The notes under the pieces were generated by a model, which saw nothing but the letters and a program-made list of their open reading frames with translations, was not told where the DNA came from and ran no database searches. From Prorocentrum cordatum (Eukaryota; Sar; Dinophyceae; Prorocentrales; Prorocentraceae): a stretch of 64,000 nt of DNA. The stretch spans positions 209,001 through 273,000 of the forward strand of contig CAUYUJ010014760.1 in the NCBI GenBank assembly GCA_963575745.1, read 5' to 3'. The stretch's first letter is position 1. The number at the start of each line of letters is the position of its first letter. The position numbers were made by a program, and so were the translations under genes. This document shows positions 1 through 9,706 of this stretch, piece after piece.

Positions 1-871
1 GATGTACTTGACGCATGTGGCCTTGGGGCCCTACTGTTTCCACTCGGACTGCGCCTGGGTGGTCTCGAGCTTCGCGCGTGGGCGCGCCGAGACCACAGGC
101 GCTCAATGCGAGGCGGCAGATCTCTGGACTCGCATTTGGGATCGTGTGGACGACCTGGGCTGCGAGGTCCAGATTGCGAAGGTCAAAGGCCACGCTCGCC
201 GCTGCGACGACGGCGACACGGAGCAAGGCCTTGTCAAGCGCTGGGGGAATCATTACGCGGACCTCGGCGCCCGAGCGGGCGCGGCCCTGCGCCCCACGGA
301 CCCAGTGGCGGTGGAGCGGGTTCGACGCACCTTCAACCTGGTGACGTTCGTCGCCAGGTTTTTGGCTCGGGTTCTGCGCTCAGCGGACCCGAGCCAGCAG
401 GATGCGCCGCGACTTGGCCACCTGCGACGAGCACGCAGGCTGGGCCGCGCCCCCGCACTGACGGCAGACACGGCGCTGCCCGCGGGGGTGCATGAGCCCG
501 TGCCGTGTGGCAAGGGCTACCGCTGCAGCCGCTGCTTCCGCGTCGCCAGGACGCGAGATGGCTTCGCGCCAGCGGCGTGCAGCCCTGGCGGAGGCCACCG
601 CGTCTGGGTCGCGGGGCCTTTCGTGTTTTGCGCGAGGTGCGGGGCGCATTCCAGCGAGAACACGCAGCTCCTCGCGCAGCCTTGCCTCGGGGCCATTCCC
701 CCGCAGACGCGGTCCCGCGTGGGCCGCCTGTGGGAAGGGAGGCGCCCGCGCACTGGCTTGCTGCCGCCCCCAGCCAGCGGCCAGGCTCGGCCTCAGCCGT
801 TCGCCGACTTCGTCCTCGACGCCCTGGTCGGAGACCTGGTTGTCGTGGACGAAGCCGCCGATGGCGTGTAG
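1..871 (+). CDS. RNase H / zinc-ribbon C-terminal part of a retroelement-like protein (5' end outside window)
   Basis: The reading frame is open from base 2 to a TAG at 869-871 and probably begins before the window. Residues 13-93 look like the second half of an RNase HI fold: 'HSDCAWVV' carries Asp16, 'KVKGHA' carries His64 and 'WGNHYADLGARAGA' carries Asp87. These match the later acidic, histidine and aspartate positions of retroelement RNase H. Downstream is a Cys-rich part: Cys169, Cys175 and Cys178 in 'CGKGYRCSRC', then 'FCARCGAHSSE' near 211-220 and a further Cys near 228, typical of a zinc ribbon. From memory, RNase H followed by 'CxxCGA' is common at the end of multicopy dinoflagellate retroelement-like proteins. 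The expected role is removal of RNA from an RNA:DNA hybrid during reverse transcription. No reverse transcriptase is visible because the window starts here. There is no frameshift in this part. Confidence 0.72.
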   Translation, partial: MYLTHVALGPYCFHSDCAWVVSSFARGRAETTGAQCEAADLWTRIWDRVDDLGCEVQIAKVKGHARRCDDGDTEQGLVKRWGNHYADLGARAGAALRPTDPVAVERVRRTFNLVTFVARFLARVLRSADPSQQDAPRLGHLRRARRLGRAPALTADTALPAGVHEPVPCGKGYRCSRCFRVARTRDGFAPAACSPGGGHRVWVAGPFVFCARCGAHSSENTQLLAQPCLGAIPPQTRSRVGRLWEGRRPRTGLLPPPASGQARPQPFADFVLDALVGDLVVVDEAADGV

Positions 872-2974
872 GCCCCTGGCCGCGCCTGCTGGCACTGCCG
901 CTGGGAGGTGCTCGGGCCCTTTCCCATTCCTTCGGTCAGGCTTGTGCCTGGGCCGCCTTGCTGTGCTTGCACGCTTGGCCCCGCGCCAGTTGAAAAACAA
1001 CTCCTCGTTTTGCTCCTCATGATCCTCCCTCTTCCCTCTCCTGCTCTTCAACTCCAATTCCCTCAATTTACGGCTCGCAAACTTGGCCCGAACGTGAACG
1101 TGACCCGTCAAACTTGCAATAGTTCCTCCTGCTCGGCATCCTCCTCCTCCCTCATCCTTCCTCCCCCCACCCTACTCCTCCCCATCGTTTTCATCCTTAT
1201 CCTCATCTTCATCTTCTTCCACCCACGCCCCCCGGCCTCCTCCTCATTCTTATCCTCTGGTTTAGCCTTTTTTCGACTGGGGCGCGAAGGCATGATCCAA
1301 AATTTCGGCGCGGCAGTGCCCTTCGTGTTTGTTCCAGCGCACGTTCGCACCCTTCCTCGATCGGAACAATTTGCCCAGCTTCGCTTCTGGATCTGGGTGG
1401 GCGAATGGGAATTTTGCGTTTGGTACGCGGGCGCGCGAGGACGAGTCGAACGCCGCGCCAGCAAAGGCAGGATGCGCCGAAACAAAGAAACAAAAACAGC
1501 GGAGCGAGCGGCGCCCGGCTCAGGGCGGAACTGGGCCCAACGCGGCCAAAATGGGGCGGGGGGCATCACAAAACAGCATCGGAGTCACGCCGAGCAGACT
1601 GCGGTACCAGTCAACGCCGGGCGTGCCCACAGACGTGCCAATTAGTGACGCAGGTACGGTGTAGGAGAACGACCGCGCACATGACAAGTCAGCAACCCAC
1701 GCCCCCCAAGACGCACTTGCCGGAGAGGGTGTCCTTGACGGATCCGGCAGCCACGAACTCCCATCAACCATGCGGCAGGCAGAAAAAGTAAGAAAAAATG
1801 CGTTCATTAGCATGCTCCCCAGGTAAGCTTGTCGAACTCGAAGACCATGAACCCTCGCAGCCACCGCGCACATAGAAAAACAAGCTGGCAACCCCAAAGG
1901 AGCAGCGTGAGAGACGCCGAGAGACCGGCACGGGCAACGCGAGGAAGACGCGCCAAGCGGACGCGCCACACGTAGGCTTCTGGACCATGGTATCCACACA
2001 TGGCCCCATCATAGGACACTGGGATCAGCAAGCAGGGCTCCACGAACACGCAAGCAGTGCACACGACACAAAAGGTTACCCACATGCATGGCTCTGCACC
2101 CGCGGAGACTTCCAGACGCACCGGGCTCCACGCGCAAGGGGGTCCTACACATTTGGTTCCAGACCATGGTTCCCGCAGGCACGGCTCTACACCGAGGCTT
2201 TCACGCGAAGGACCTCGCACGGGAAGCCGCGCGCAGGGCTGGACCCAGTCTAAGTGCATGGGCCCCCCCGCCAGAAACCACTCCTGTAATTGTCCACCAC
2301 CACCGCCCTGAAAGCAAAACATCCTCCAACAAGCTAGGCCACTTAGCTTCGCGCATCGCGCCCCGCGACGCACCGCTCCAGTCCAGACCGCGACTCGCGA
2401 AGCGCGATTGTCTTCTCGCCCCCGCGGGTGACATTGACGAATCGTCGCGCACTTCCTCCAAGCGGCTTCAGCGAAGAAAAAAGATTGCCAACAAGAACGT
2501 CCCCGACAAAACTTTGATTTGTAAGGGTCGATGCCTTTTCGTGCAAAAGGCCCGGTAGACACTGCCGCGGTGACCTCGGTTGCCAATGGGGGTAGGCTCG
2601 GGTCTCCGAGGGGACGCGATGTTTCGGTCGTGGGTTGCTTGAAGTCGTTCGGAAAGCCCCAAAGAATATCAGAATCGCTCGGGGGTCGCCTAGCTACGAA
2701 ACTTTGGAATGGCACACAATGGAATCGCGCACTGGCATGCCTACCATGATGCGCAATACTTTCCAGGCTGCGCAACGCTACGGAGCAATTGGCAATGCGT
2801 TGAAATGATTTGCAGCACTGCGCAATGCTACAACATCAAATGAAGCTCACCAGCCCTTTCGAGCGCGATTGCTTGAAAGAGCTCCTTTGTCCAACCCACC
2901 TTTTCCCCTTCGGGGAAGGGGGGCTACCTCGCCCTAATACAGAAAGAAACCATTATAATGGGGACACGAGGTCG
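872..2974. other. 3' flank of the RNase H gene and unassigned sequence
   Basis: Bases 970-1260 are pyrimidine-rich (CTCCTC, CTTCC runs) and look like the 3' untranslated tail of the upstream gene. Bases 1990-2250 hold a weak, degenerate ~20-base repeat around GGCTCCAC/GGCTCTGCAC. Bases 2780-2830 hold a short degenerate GCGCAATGCTAC repeat. Several open frames exist, but none shows a motif or composition that I can support as a gene. Confidence 0.4.
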
Positions 2975-3053
2975 GTTCGAAGCTGCCCCCCCCTGGACTG
3001 CTTCGACACATCAAAGCGCTTCAAAGCAGCCCCCCGGGACTGCTTTGAACGCT
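2975..3053. repeat. Paired hairpin repeat, locus 1
   Basis: Two hairpins stand side by side. The second (3016-3053) has arms TTCAAAGCAG and CTGCTTTGAA around a C/G-rich loop. The first (2975-3007) is a diverged copy with TTCGAAGC and ACTGCTTCGA. The same hairpin occurs, again as a pair, at 29554-29631 and 37995-38070. Confidence 0.8.
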
Positions 3054-3140
3054 TCCCTCGCAAGGCGACATGGGGGGCAGCAGCTGCAGGATGATGATGG
3101 CGATGACGATTAATGATGAAGATGACGATGACGTTAATGA

Positions 3141-4250
3141 TTATTTGCCAACTTGTCCCGACATAGCGCTGCCCGCAATTGCTGTCACGCACTGCCGGCG
3201 ATTGCGACACTTGCCCGCAGCTGCGGCCATTGATGACCAACGTTTCGATTCGTAGGTCCAGGGGCCGATGTCGCTCCACGGCCCCGCGTGGCGCGCGCTT
3301 TGCGTCTGGTCGGACATGTCCGCCCGCGCGCGACCGCGCTGAGGAGGCGAACCGTCCGTGAGGGCCCGCGCCGTTACGCCGGAAGATTGCGCAACTGCGG
3401 CGCGATTATCACCCCACCACTCCCACTCAGCAACGCGCCACTCCCACTCATCAGCGCACCCCCCCCCCCCGCCCAGCCCCAGCCCCAAGTGGAAGCGCCG
3501 TGCCCTCCCTTCGCGGGGCCCTTTCCGCCCCCCGCGCGCCGCTTCCGCTGGCGCCAGAAGAGCCAGCTGCCACTGCGGCATAAGAAGTGGTCGACTCGTG
3601 TCCGTCGGCGGCTTCCCGTCGCCACTGCGGCGTGCATGGTCGCTCAGCCTCCCGTCGTGGCTGTCGCAGTGGCGGTCGCTCGGCAACCTCAACTGCGGCT
3701 CCCCTGTGGGCAGTGCTAGTCTGGGCGCCCTTCCCCGCAACCGCTGCGCCCTCGTCGCCGCCCTCCTCGCATCCCTTCTTGCCGCCCTTGCGGGCGCCAT
3801 TCTCTTGCAGCCGCTTCTTTTCCTTTCGCCCCTCGAAGCAGGACCCCCCGGTGACCCGCGGCCTGCGTCGCGGGCGAAAGCCGCCAGGGGGGGGCGCGCT
3901 CCGTTTCGCGCCATGGCGACGGGGCCGGGGCGCCCACTCGCCCCGTGCACCGCGCGCCATCTTTCGATCGAAATCCGCAACTGCGGCCTCGGAGGCGCCA
4001 GGTGGCCTCGCGAAGTCGCGAAGCTTGTCTGCGACGGCACCAGCCTTCGGCAAGTAAATCTACCGCGCCTCCCCTGGGCCATTCGCGCAATCGAAGGCGC
4101 GGAAAGAGGCGCCAGGGCAGTTTGTTGAGAACGCGCCAGGGCGGTCGAGCAGGGTGTCCAGGCCATGACGAAGCTCGTATCTCCCAGGGCAACTTATGAA
4201 CATAATTGCCATGCTGTCCACCCTGGGCAGGCCGCCTGCTGTCTTCCAGG
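3141..4250 (-). pseudogene. C-terminal tail of the EEP-like gene
   Basis: Past the GDFNM motif the coding signal changes frame. 'HGLDTLLDRPGAFSTNCPGA' and 'FRAFDC' lie near 4085-4160, then 'PKAGAVADKLRDFARPPGAS' and 'EAAVADFDRKMARGARGEWA' near 3910-4050, followed by a charged tail ('KEKKRLQENGARKGGKK'). A further open stretch reads 'DEWEWRVAEWEWWGD' near 3420-3460 and stops at 3141. The frame moves at least twice, so exact joints are uncertain. The exact motif copy at 3975 is read as Ala-Ala-Val-Ala; variants lie at 3391, 3569, 3621 and 3688. Confidence 0.45.
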
Positions 4251-5980
4251 GGGGCCCACGCAGCGACGCCTACCGTGACTCCGCGACTGCGGCACCAGGA
4301 CACGAGCTGGAACATGCACATGTTGAAGTCCCCCACGCAGACACTGACGCCCCACTTCTGGACGCACTCGGCGAGCCAGTCGTAGAATTATGTGAGTTTC
4401 TTCGGGCCCCAGTCTTGGTTGGCCAAGTTGTGGTGGACATGCACCGCCACGGCGTTGAAGGATCCCCCGAAATGGGGCGACGGTTCGCCCTGGGTGATGC
4501 GCGCAACCATCGCCCTCGAGTACTTGGCGTGCAACGTTGGCCCCGCAACTGGGGTTCTCTCATTCCTCCCCGGCTTGGACTTTTCCTCCTTGTGGAAGAG
4601 CCTCGTAAAGTCCACGCAATCAATGTGGCCGCCGCTGCGGTCTCTGAGGCCAATGAGAAGGGTCCCCGAAGGCTCTCCGCCCTTGACGCAAGAGTGCATG
4701 CATCGGGGTCGATTCGGGAACTTCTCGTCCGCAACTGCGGCTGTGCTCTCGCGTGCGCCGCCCCCCCCAGAAATTGCCCTGCAGCACTCGTCGTCGCACT
4801 CGCAAAGAGCGATGATTTAGGCAGGGTTGGCGCGGATCTGCGCGAACTCGTCTTTGCGTTGCGCGGGCTTCCCTGCGCTCTGTCCGAAGTTGGCCGCGTA
4901 GAAGCCGACGCGCCCCGCTTCGCCTGGCGTTTGCTGCTGCCGGCCCTCGTAAACAGATCTCTCTTTCTCCGACGCGCGACTCGCCTCTATGACACGCGCC
5001 CGCCTCCAGGTCCGCGTCTTCGAAAGCACGTTCGGCACGTAGGGCTCGTTGGTTGCCGCAACTGCGGCCTCCGAATCTCCCCGCGGCTCCGCCTCGTCAG
5101 CGGACGCAGCCGAGGACGCGACGGCACTGTCGCCATCTTGCGCCCCTTGGTCGTCGTCATCTTCCGCATCTGCGGCTTCCTCGCCATCCGCCGCAACTGC
5201 GGCTTCGTCTTCGCCCACTCGGATGAACTCAGCGTTGGCGAAGCGAGTTCCGACCGGCATCGCCGGGCGCTGCCCGACGGACGCCGCTGCCAGACGCGCA
5301 GGCGGCCACGTGGGAGCCACTGCGCGGGCGCCGCCTCGAGCCTCGGCGGCTACCGACGCGCCCAAAAGGAGAATGGGAGTAGATGGCAGGAGATGAGAGG
5401 AAAGAAGGACACGTTGGAGTCGGATGGCGCGAGGAGGCAAGGGGGGCAGGGGAGCGGCAGGAGGAGGGCGAGGAAACAATTTTGTCGCATCACCACACAC
5501 ATTGAGACGCACTTGGGGCCATCCGTCCGCAGGGCTCGCAGCGACAACGCCTCTCGAAAGTCCGCAACTGCGGTTTTTGCATTCTGTTTGACTCGCGATG
5601 GATTCCCCCCAGGTCCGCAACTGCGGCTTGCAGGGGCCATGGCTGGAATCACCAGAGCCAATTGCCCGCCCAGGGCCCACGCAGTCTCCGAGTGCACGAA
5701 CTGCGACAACGCCGAGCGATTCCCAGACGCCGCGTCGTTGGCGACTCGCTGCAGCCACCCAGCACGCGTCAACGGCCATTGCTCTTTGTGCTCCTTGCAC
5801 ATCTGTTCGTCCCAAATCGTTTTTTAAACAACCCCACTCTCCCCTCTGTTCGTCCGAGGAGACGCCCTTTCCGCGAGCCTGGCGGTCCAAAGCAGCCATC
5901 CTGTTTTTCGTGGTCTTGACCTCCTCTAGGTTCCACTGGGCCAGCGCGTGCTTGTTAGCCAGGGCCGCCCCCCGCCGCAA
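4250..5980 (-). pseudogene. EEP (AP-endonuclease-like) domain region with basic N-terminal extension
   Basis: The extension reads 'LAQWNLEEVKTTKNRMAALD', 'GKGVSSDEQRGEWGCLKNDL' and 'AVDACWVAAASRQRRGVWES', then an acidic Ala-rich stretch and 'VGFYAANFGQSAGKPAQR'. After TAA 4817-4819 the same frame gives 'IIALCECDDEC', which fits the first EEP motif with its catalytic Glu. Then come 'PSGTLLIGLRDRSGGHIDCV', 'FNAVAVHVHHNLANQDWGPK', TAA 4388-4390, and 'FYDWLAECVQKWGVSVCVGD' leading into 'DFNM' (about 4319-4336), the Asp-x-Asn motif of the family. No terminal Ser-Asp-His motif was seen. LINE retroelements and DNA repair enzymes use such folds to nick DNA. From memory, this version is a multicopy dinoflagellate family of unknown role. 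Two TAA stops make this copy non-functional as read. Confidence 0.65.
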
Positions 5981-6392
5981 CTGCGGCCTCCTTCTTCTCC
6001 CTCAAAACAGATTCGGCCTCCGGAATCTGCTCCTTGATGTCGCGGGGGGCCTTCGTCCCGTCGTTCGCTTCAATCGCCAGGCGCAGCTGTTTCGCCGCAA
6101 CTGCGGCATCGTGGTCTCGCTGGGCAATCAACGCCCGTAGGAGGGCGTCGTCCTCCCGCGCCAGCTCTCGCAGTCGCTCCTTCTGCTCGCGTTGTTCTGC
6201 ACGGCAATGTTGCCCCATTTCCTCCATGCCCACATTGCGCAGCATACCTTCCACCTCGCGAAGCGCGTCTGCCACAGACGTCGCCACTTCGATCTGATCG
6301 GCCGCATGGGCGTCGACCACCACGGAATCCATAGGTGCCTGCTCCTCCCGAGGCCCATCGCCCGCAACTGCGGCAGCGCTGTGCTCCGCCAT
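5955..6392 (-). pseudogene. Coiled-coil segment of the composite gene
   Basis: The frame resumes with 'MAEHSAAAVAGDG', then 'DQIEVATSVADALREVEGML', 'REQKERLRELAREDDALLRA' and 'AESVLREKKEAAVAA'. Charged heptads predict a long coiled coil, so an oligomerisation or linker role is likely. The frame ends at a TAA at 5955-5957, but removing one base from the C6 tract at about 5968 would carry it into the next segment ('ALANKHALAQWNLEEVKTTK') without a stop. I therefore treat the TAA as the product of an indel. Exact motif copies at 6362, 6095 and 5975 are all read as Ala-Ala-Val-Ala. Confidence 0.6.
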
Positions 6393-7423
6393 CGCCCCCT
6401 CCCAGTCGGCCTCCTCGCCCCCCCCGTCGCCCTCCTCGCCCCCCCATCGGCCCCCTCGCCCCCCTCGTCGCTTTCCTCGGGGCCTGGCTCCGCGCCGAGC
6501 ACTTCGTCTCCGAGCTTGCCCAGCGCGGTATCTGAAGCTTTTTGCGTCTCGTACTTGTGCATAAGCCGCGTCGCGTCATTGCGCGACCACTTGAGGTGCC
6601 CCTTCCCGCATTCCTCCCAAACCTCCGCGACTGCGGCATCCACTTTCGCTCGAAGGCCCCCTCCTCCCCAGAGCTGCGCCGCCTCTCGGCAAATCTCCAG
6701 ATCGCCAGACTTGTCAAAAGGTGCCCGCATGCGGACTTCCCGAAAACCCTGCGCAACGCCCACGTGCAACTACACATTGCTGAACACAGAAACCATCAAG
6801 CCCGCGCACTCGGCACGCCGCAGCTGCGGCACGTGCTTCCCTAACGCCATCTGCTGTACCAGCGCTTTGGTTTCGAAGGCAATGTACAAGCGTTTCACGC
6901 GCTGGTTCAAGTCCGTGCCCACAGGCTGCGCAACTGCGGTTGCCCCTCCACCGTGAATGATCAACGCGTCGCCGTGCTGCCAAACGAGTCTCCGCACAGC
7001 GTCCGCTTTGTGCGGGCCATGGTCATCGGCCATGAGGACGCGCCACTTCCCCCGAAACTGCGGGTCGTCGCACCCCAAAAGCCCCTCCGCGGCTGCGCGG
7101 ACCTTCGCTACATTCAGGATGATTGTCTCGAAGCGCGACTGGAGCAGCCACTTGGGGATTCTGTACTTGCGATTCGGCGCCCTCATGCTCAGTCCGTCGG
7201 AGCGCCGCCACTCGGTCCACCATCGGGCCCGCCGCTGCGGCACTCTCGGCTTGATCCCCCGCTTCATGACCTCCATGCAGTACTCCGCGACAAGCTGCTT
7301 CGCCTTGGTGAGCAGCAAAGACTAGGAGAACCTGGCGAGAATATTGGGCTTCTCTTCCGCGACTGCGGTTCGCTTCGCCACCGCCTTCCAGTCCACCGAG
7401 TACCTCACGTGGGACCACCACTC
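6128..7423 (-). pseudogene. DDE-transposase-like segment, internally shortened
   Basis: In one frame the segment reads 'EWWSHVRYSVDW', TAG at 7322-7324, 'LLLTKAKQLVAEYCMEVMKR', 'RAPNRKYRIPKWLLQSRFET', then 'WRVLMADDHGPHKADAVRRL' and 'IIHGGGATAVAQPVGTDLNQ', then 'RVKRLY'. The last two resemble the second catalytic block of DDE endonucleases of the pogo/CENP-B type: Asp-x-x-x-x-His, then Gly-Gly-x-T-x-x-x-Gln-Pro-x-Asp. After a TAG at 6770-6772 the frame continues with 'GDLEICREAAQLWG' and 'HLKWSRNDATRLMHKYE'. Only about ten residues separate 'EGLLGCDDPQF' from 'WRVLMADDHG', which leaves no room for the first catalytic strand and Asp. The nuclease is therefore probably inactive. The final part (6450-6128) is a shifted frame caused by a C7 tract near 6441. 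Confidence 0.65.
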
Positions 7424-8330
7424 CTATAGAGCGGCCTCCAACCATGGCGCCTTCGTCGGCGCCCCTTGCGCGCCGCCGCCGCGGCGCCGGCCAGCGCCAC
7501 CCACTGCGGTGAGGTCGTCTTTTCGGCGCCCCCTGTAGAACCACTGCGCAACCGTCTTCTTCTGGCGGGGCAAACCCCAGCCCTTCGGCCATGCGAATCG
7601 CCCGCAAAACGACACGAGCGATCCCTCTGGTAGACGGCCCACGCCCAACCAACCGCAACTGCGCGCGTGTTTCTCGAACTCGCTGCACACCAACTGCCGG
7701 TCTCGAAGCACGCGCGGGCGCAACTTGCGCTTCTCGGGCTGAACTGCGGGCTTCGGGTGCAAACGGGCCAGCGCGCGCGCCCTGATCTGCTCCTCCCGCA
7801 ACGCCTCTGTCATGGGTGCAACCATGGCCAACCGCGCCCCGTCTTCGGTCACGCCCGTCTGCCATTTCAACGCTTCCATGAGGAGGGGGCTTGGCGCGCC
7901 AGGCCCCCCGAGCGTTTCTGTTGGCTCGCCCTCGCCCTCGGCGTCGCCCGGGGCGACGGGCCTGGAAGCGCCGCAGCCCCCGGAACTGCGGTGCGCCTTC
8001 ACAGCCTCGACGTCGAGTTCCTGCGTGGCCACGAGCACGTTGTGCAGCCGTGGTTCGTCCCAGCGGCCAACTCCGAACTCGTGGAGTTCTCCCCGCGCCC
8101 GCCCGCGCGCCTCGGCATTGAGCGGCTTCTGCAACATTATCGCCATAAGGTCCACGCCGCAGTTTCCATCGCAAACGGTCCCCACGATCCACTGGCCTAG
8201 AGGCCCGTGAAACTCACTCCACGGGCCCATCCCGTCCTCGCACGGCGCACCCACCGCAACTGCGGCAACCCAGCGGCGCACCTCGCGGAGAGGGTGCTCA
8301 GGGCTCACTGGCCACAGGCCCCGCGCCCCC
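7424..8330 (-). pseudogene. CDGNCGVD segment of the composite gene (OTU-like motif, function unknown)
   Basis: The segment reads 'HPLREVRRWV', then 'QWIVGTVCDGNCGVDLMAIM' near 8150-8205, then 'ELHEFGVGRWDEPRLHNVLV'. The Asp-Gly-Asn-Cys core resembles the catalytic-cysteine motif of OTU-type proteases, but I could not assign a matching histidine, so protease function is unproven. Further on, 'EALREEQIRARALARLHPKP' is a basic helix, and 'CSEFEKHARSCGWLGVGRLP' and 'KKTVAQWFYRGRRKDD' follow. From memory, this order precedes the DDE-like part in homologous dinoflagellate proteins. An in-frame TAG at 7424-7426 interrupts the stretch just before 'EWWSHVRYSVDW', which continues in the same frame. The exact motif copy at 8254 is read as Ala-Ala-Val-Ala. 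Confidence 0.6.
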
Positions 8331-9678
8331 CGCGCCCAAGCCTCTGGTCTTGCGGGATTCCCTGTGAAGTGCGCGCGCTGCGCCGTCGACGGCGCATGGC
8401 TCAGTGCACGTCGCCAAGGCCCGCGGCGCATGGAAGTCAAGGATGTCCTTGCGGCTTTCGCCGCCCCGCATCCACGGTCGACGTGCGAACCGCAAGGCAA
8501 ACGGCGCGAATGCCGCGTGTCCTATGTAGGAACCCTCTGGTAGGATCCCCCTCATGATCGCCATAACTTTGTCAGGCACCCTCGCCGCCACTGCGGCCTG
8601 GATCTCTGCGCCGTCTTCCAGAGGTACTCTTGTCTCTGGCGCCAGGGGTGGCGCCGCGACCCGCGGGCGCAAGGCCGCGGCAGGGGGCGCCGCAACTGGC
8701 TGCTGCCCGCGGGCCCGGGCAGGGGAAGAAAGCGACGTGTGTCTTGGACCAGCTTTCATCCAGCGGTCGCGCCGGTGGCACGCGCGCCGCAAGTGGCGCC
8801 ACTGTGCCAGCTGCCACCCTTTGAGGAGCCCCGCCTGCAGGTGCTGGCGCTGCGGGCGCGGTTGACTTCGGCGCAGGATCTTCTGGAACTGATGGCCCTG
8901 CGGGGGCCTCGGTGTCCGATGCAGCTGCTGCTGGCGCTGCGGGGGCCGCAACTGCGGCGGGTGCAGGAGCTGCTGGAGGGGGCGCTGCTGCTGGAAGGGG
9001 AGTGGTGGCGCTGCGGGCGCTGTCGCTGGTTCTTGAGCTGCCGCCGCCGCTGCGGAAGCAGCTGCTGGCGCTGCTGCAGCGGGTGCCCCGGGAGAAGGTG
9101 CTGGTGCTGGAACTGCTGCCGACGCTGCGGGAGCCGCAACTGCGGGCGGTCGCAGGTTAAAACTCTGCGGCTCTACGTCGCCGCAATGCGACAACGACCG
9201 CTTCGCCTTGCGCGGAAAACCCGCACAAGCGTGCACCTTGATGTTTTTTGGGGCAATGAGCGCCGCAACTGCGGCGCAGCATGTTCGCGAAACCCGCGGC
9301 GCCGCCCTTAGTCTTCTTCGGTGGCGCCCCGCTGTCGTAGCGGGGCCACTCCGGCGGCTCGGGCCCGGCGCGCGGCCGCGGGCATGACGGCGAAGGGCGG
9401 GGGCGGGAGGGAAAAATTGGGAAATGGCAAGCGCAGGGGGGGGGGGGGGGGAGGGAACAAACGAAGGGCGCACAGAGAAGACGCATGCGTTTGTTGAACA
9501 GCGCCCGCGCGGAAGCCCCACTCATCTCGCGCAAGAGGTGGGCATGCTTCTCTACGAAGAACTGCGTCTGCGCGCGCCCAGTGAGCACGCGGGGGTGCGC
9601 TCTCGTGAAACACCCCCACCCCCAAAAAAAGAGGGCGCCTGCGTCGCCCCCCGTCCCGCATCTGCGGCGTCGCCGCAA
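8298..9678 (-). pseudogene. Ala/Pro/Gln-rich linker of the composite gene
   Basis: This part joins the N-terminal region to the CDGNCGVD region. It begins with 'GPEPPEWPRYDSGAPPKKT', runs through a long GCGCTG-type low-complexity stretch (about 8830-9150; Ala-Pro or Gln-Leu-Pro rich according to frame), and ends with 'ARVPDKVMAIMRGILPEG' and 'SRKDILDFHAPRAL', which look like normal globular protein. Frame changes cannot be placed exactly within the low-complexity DNA. Exact CCGCAACTGCGG copies lie at 9263, 9134 and 8946, with the variant CCGCCACTGCGG at 8585. Confidence 0.45.
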
Positions 9679-9706
9679 CTGCGGTGCTCAGCCCAGCCCA
9701 AACACC

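Noticed and set aside
6770-7426. UAG reassigned as a sense codon
   Set aside because: Three TAG codons interrupt one frame, but TAA interrupts neighbouring frames in the same way and several homopolymer shifts are present; decay is simpler.
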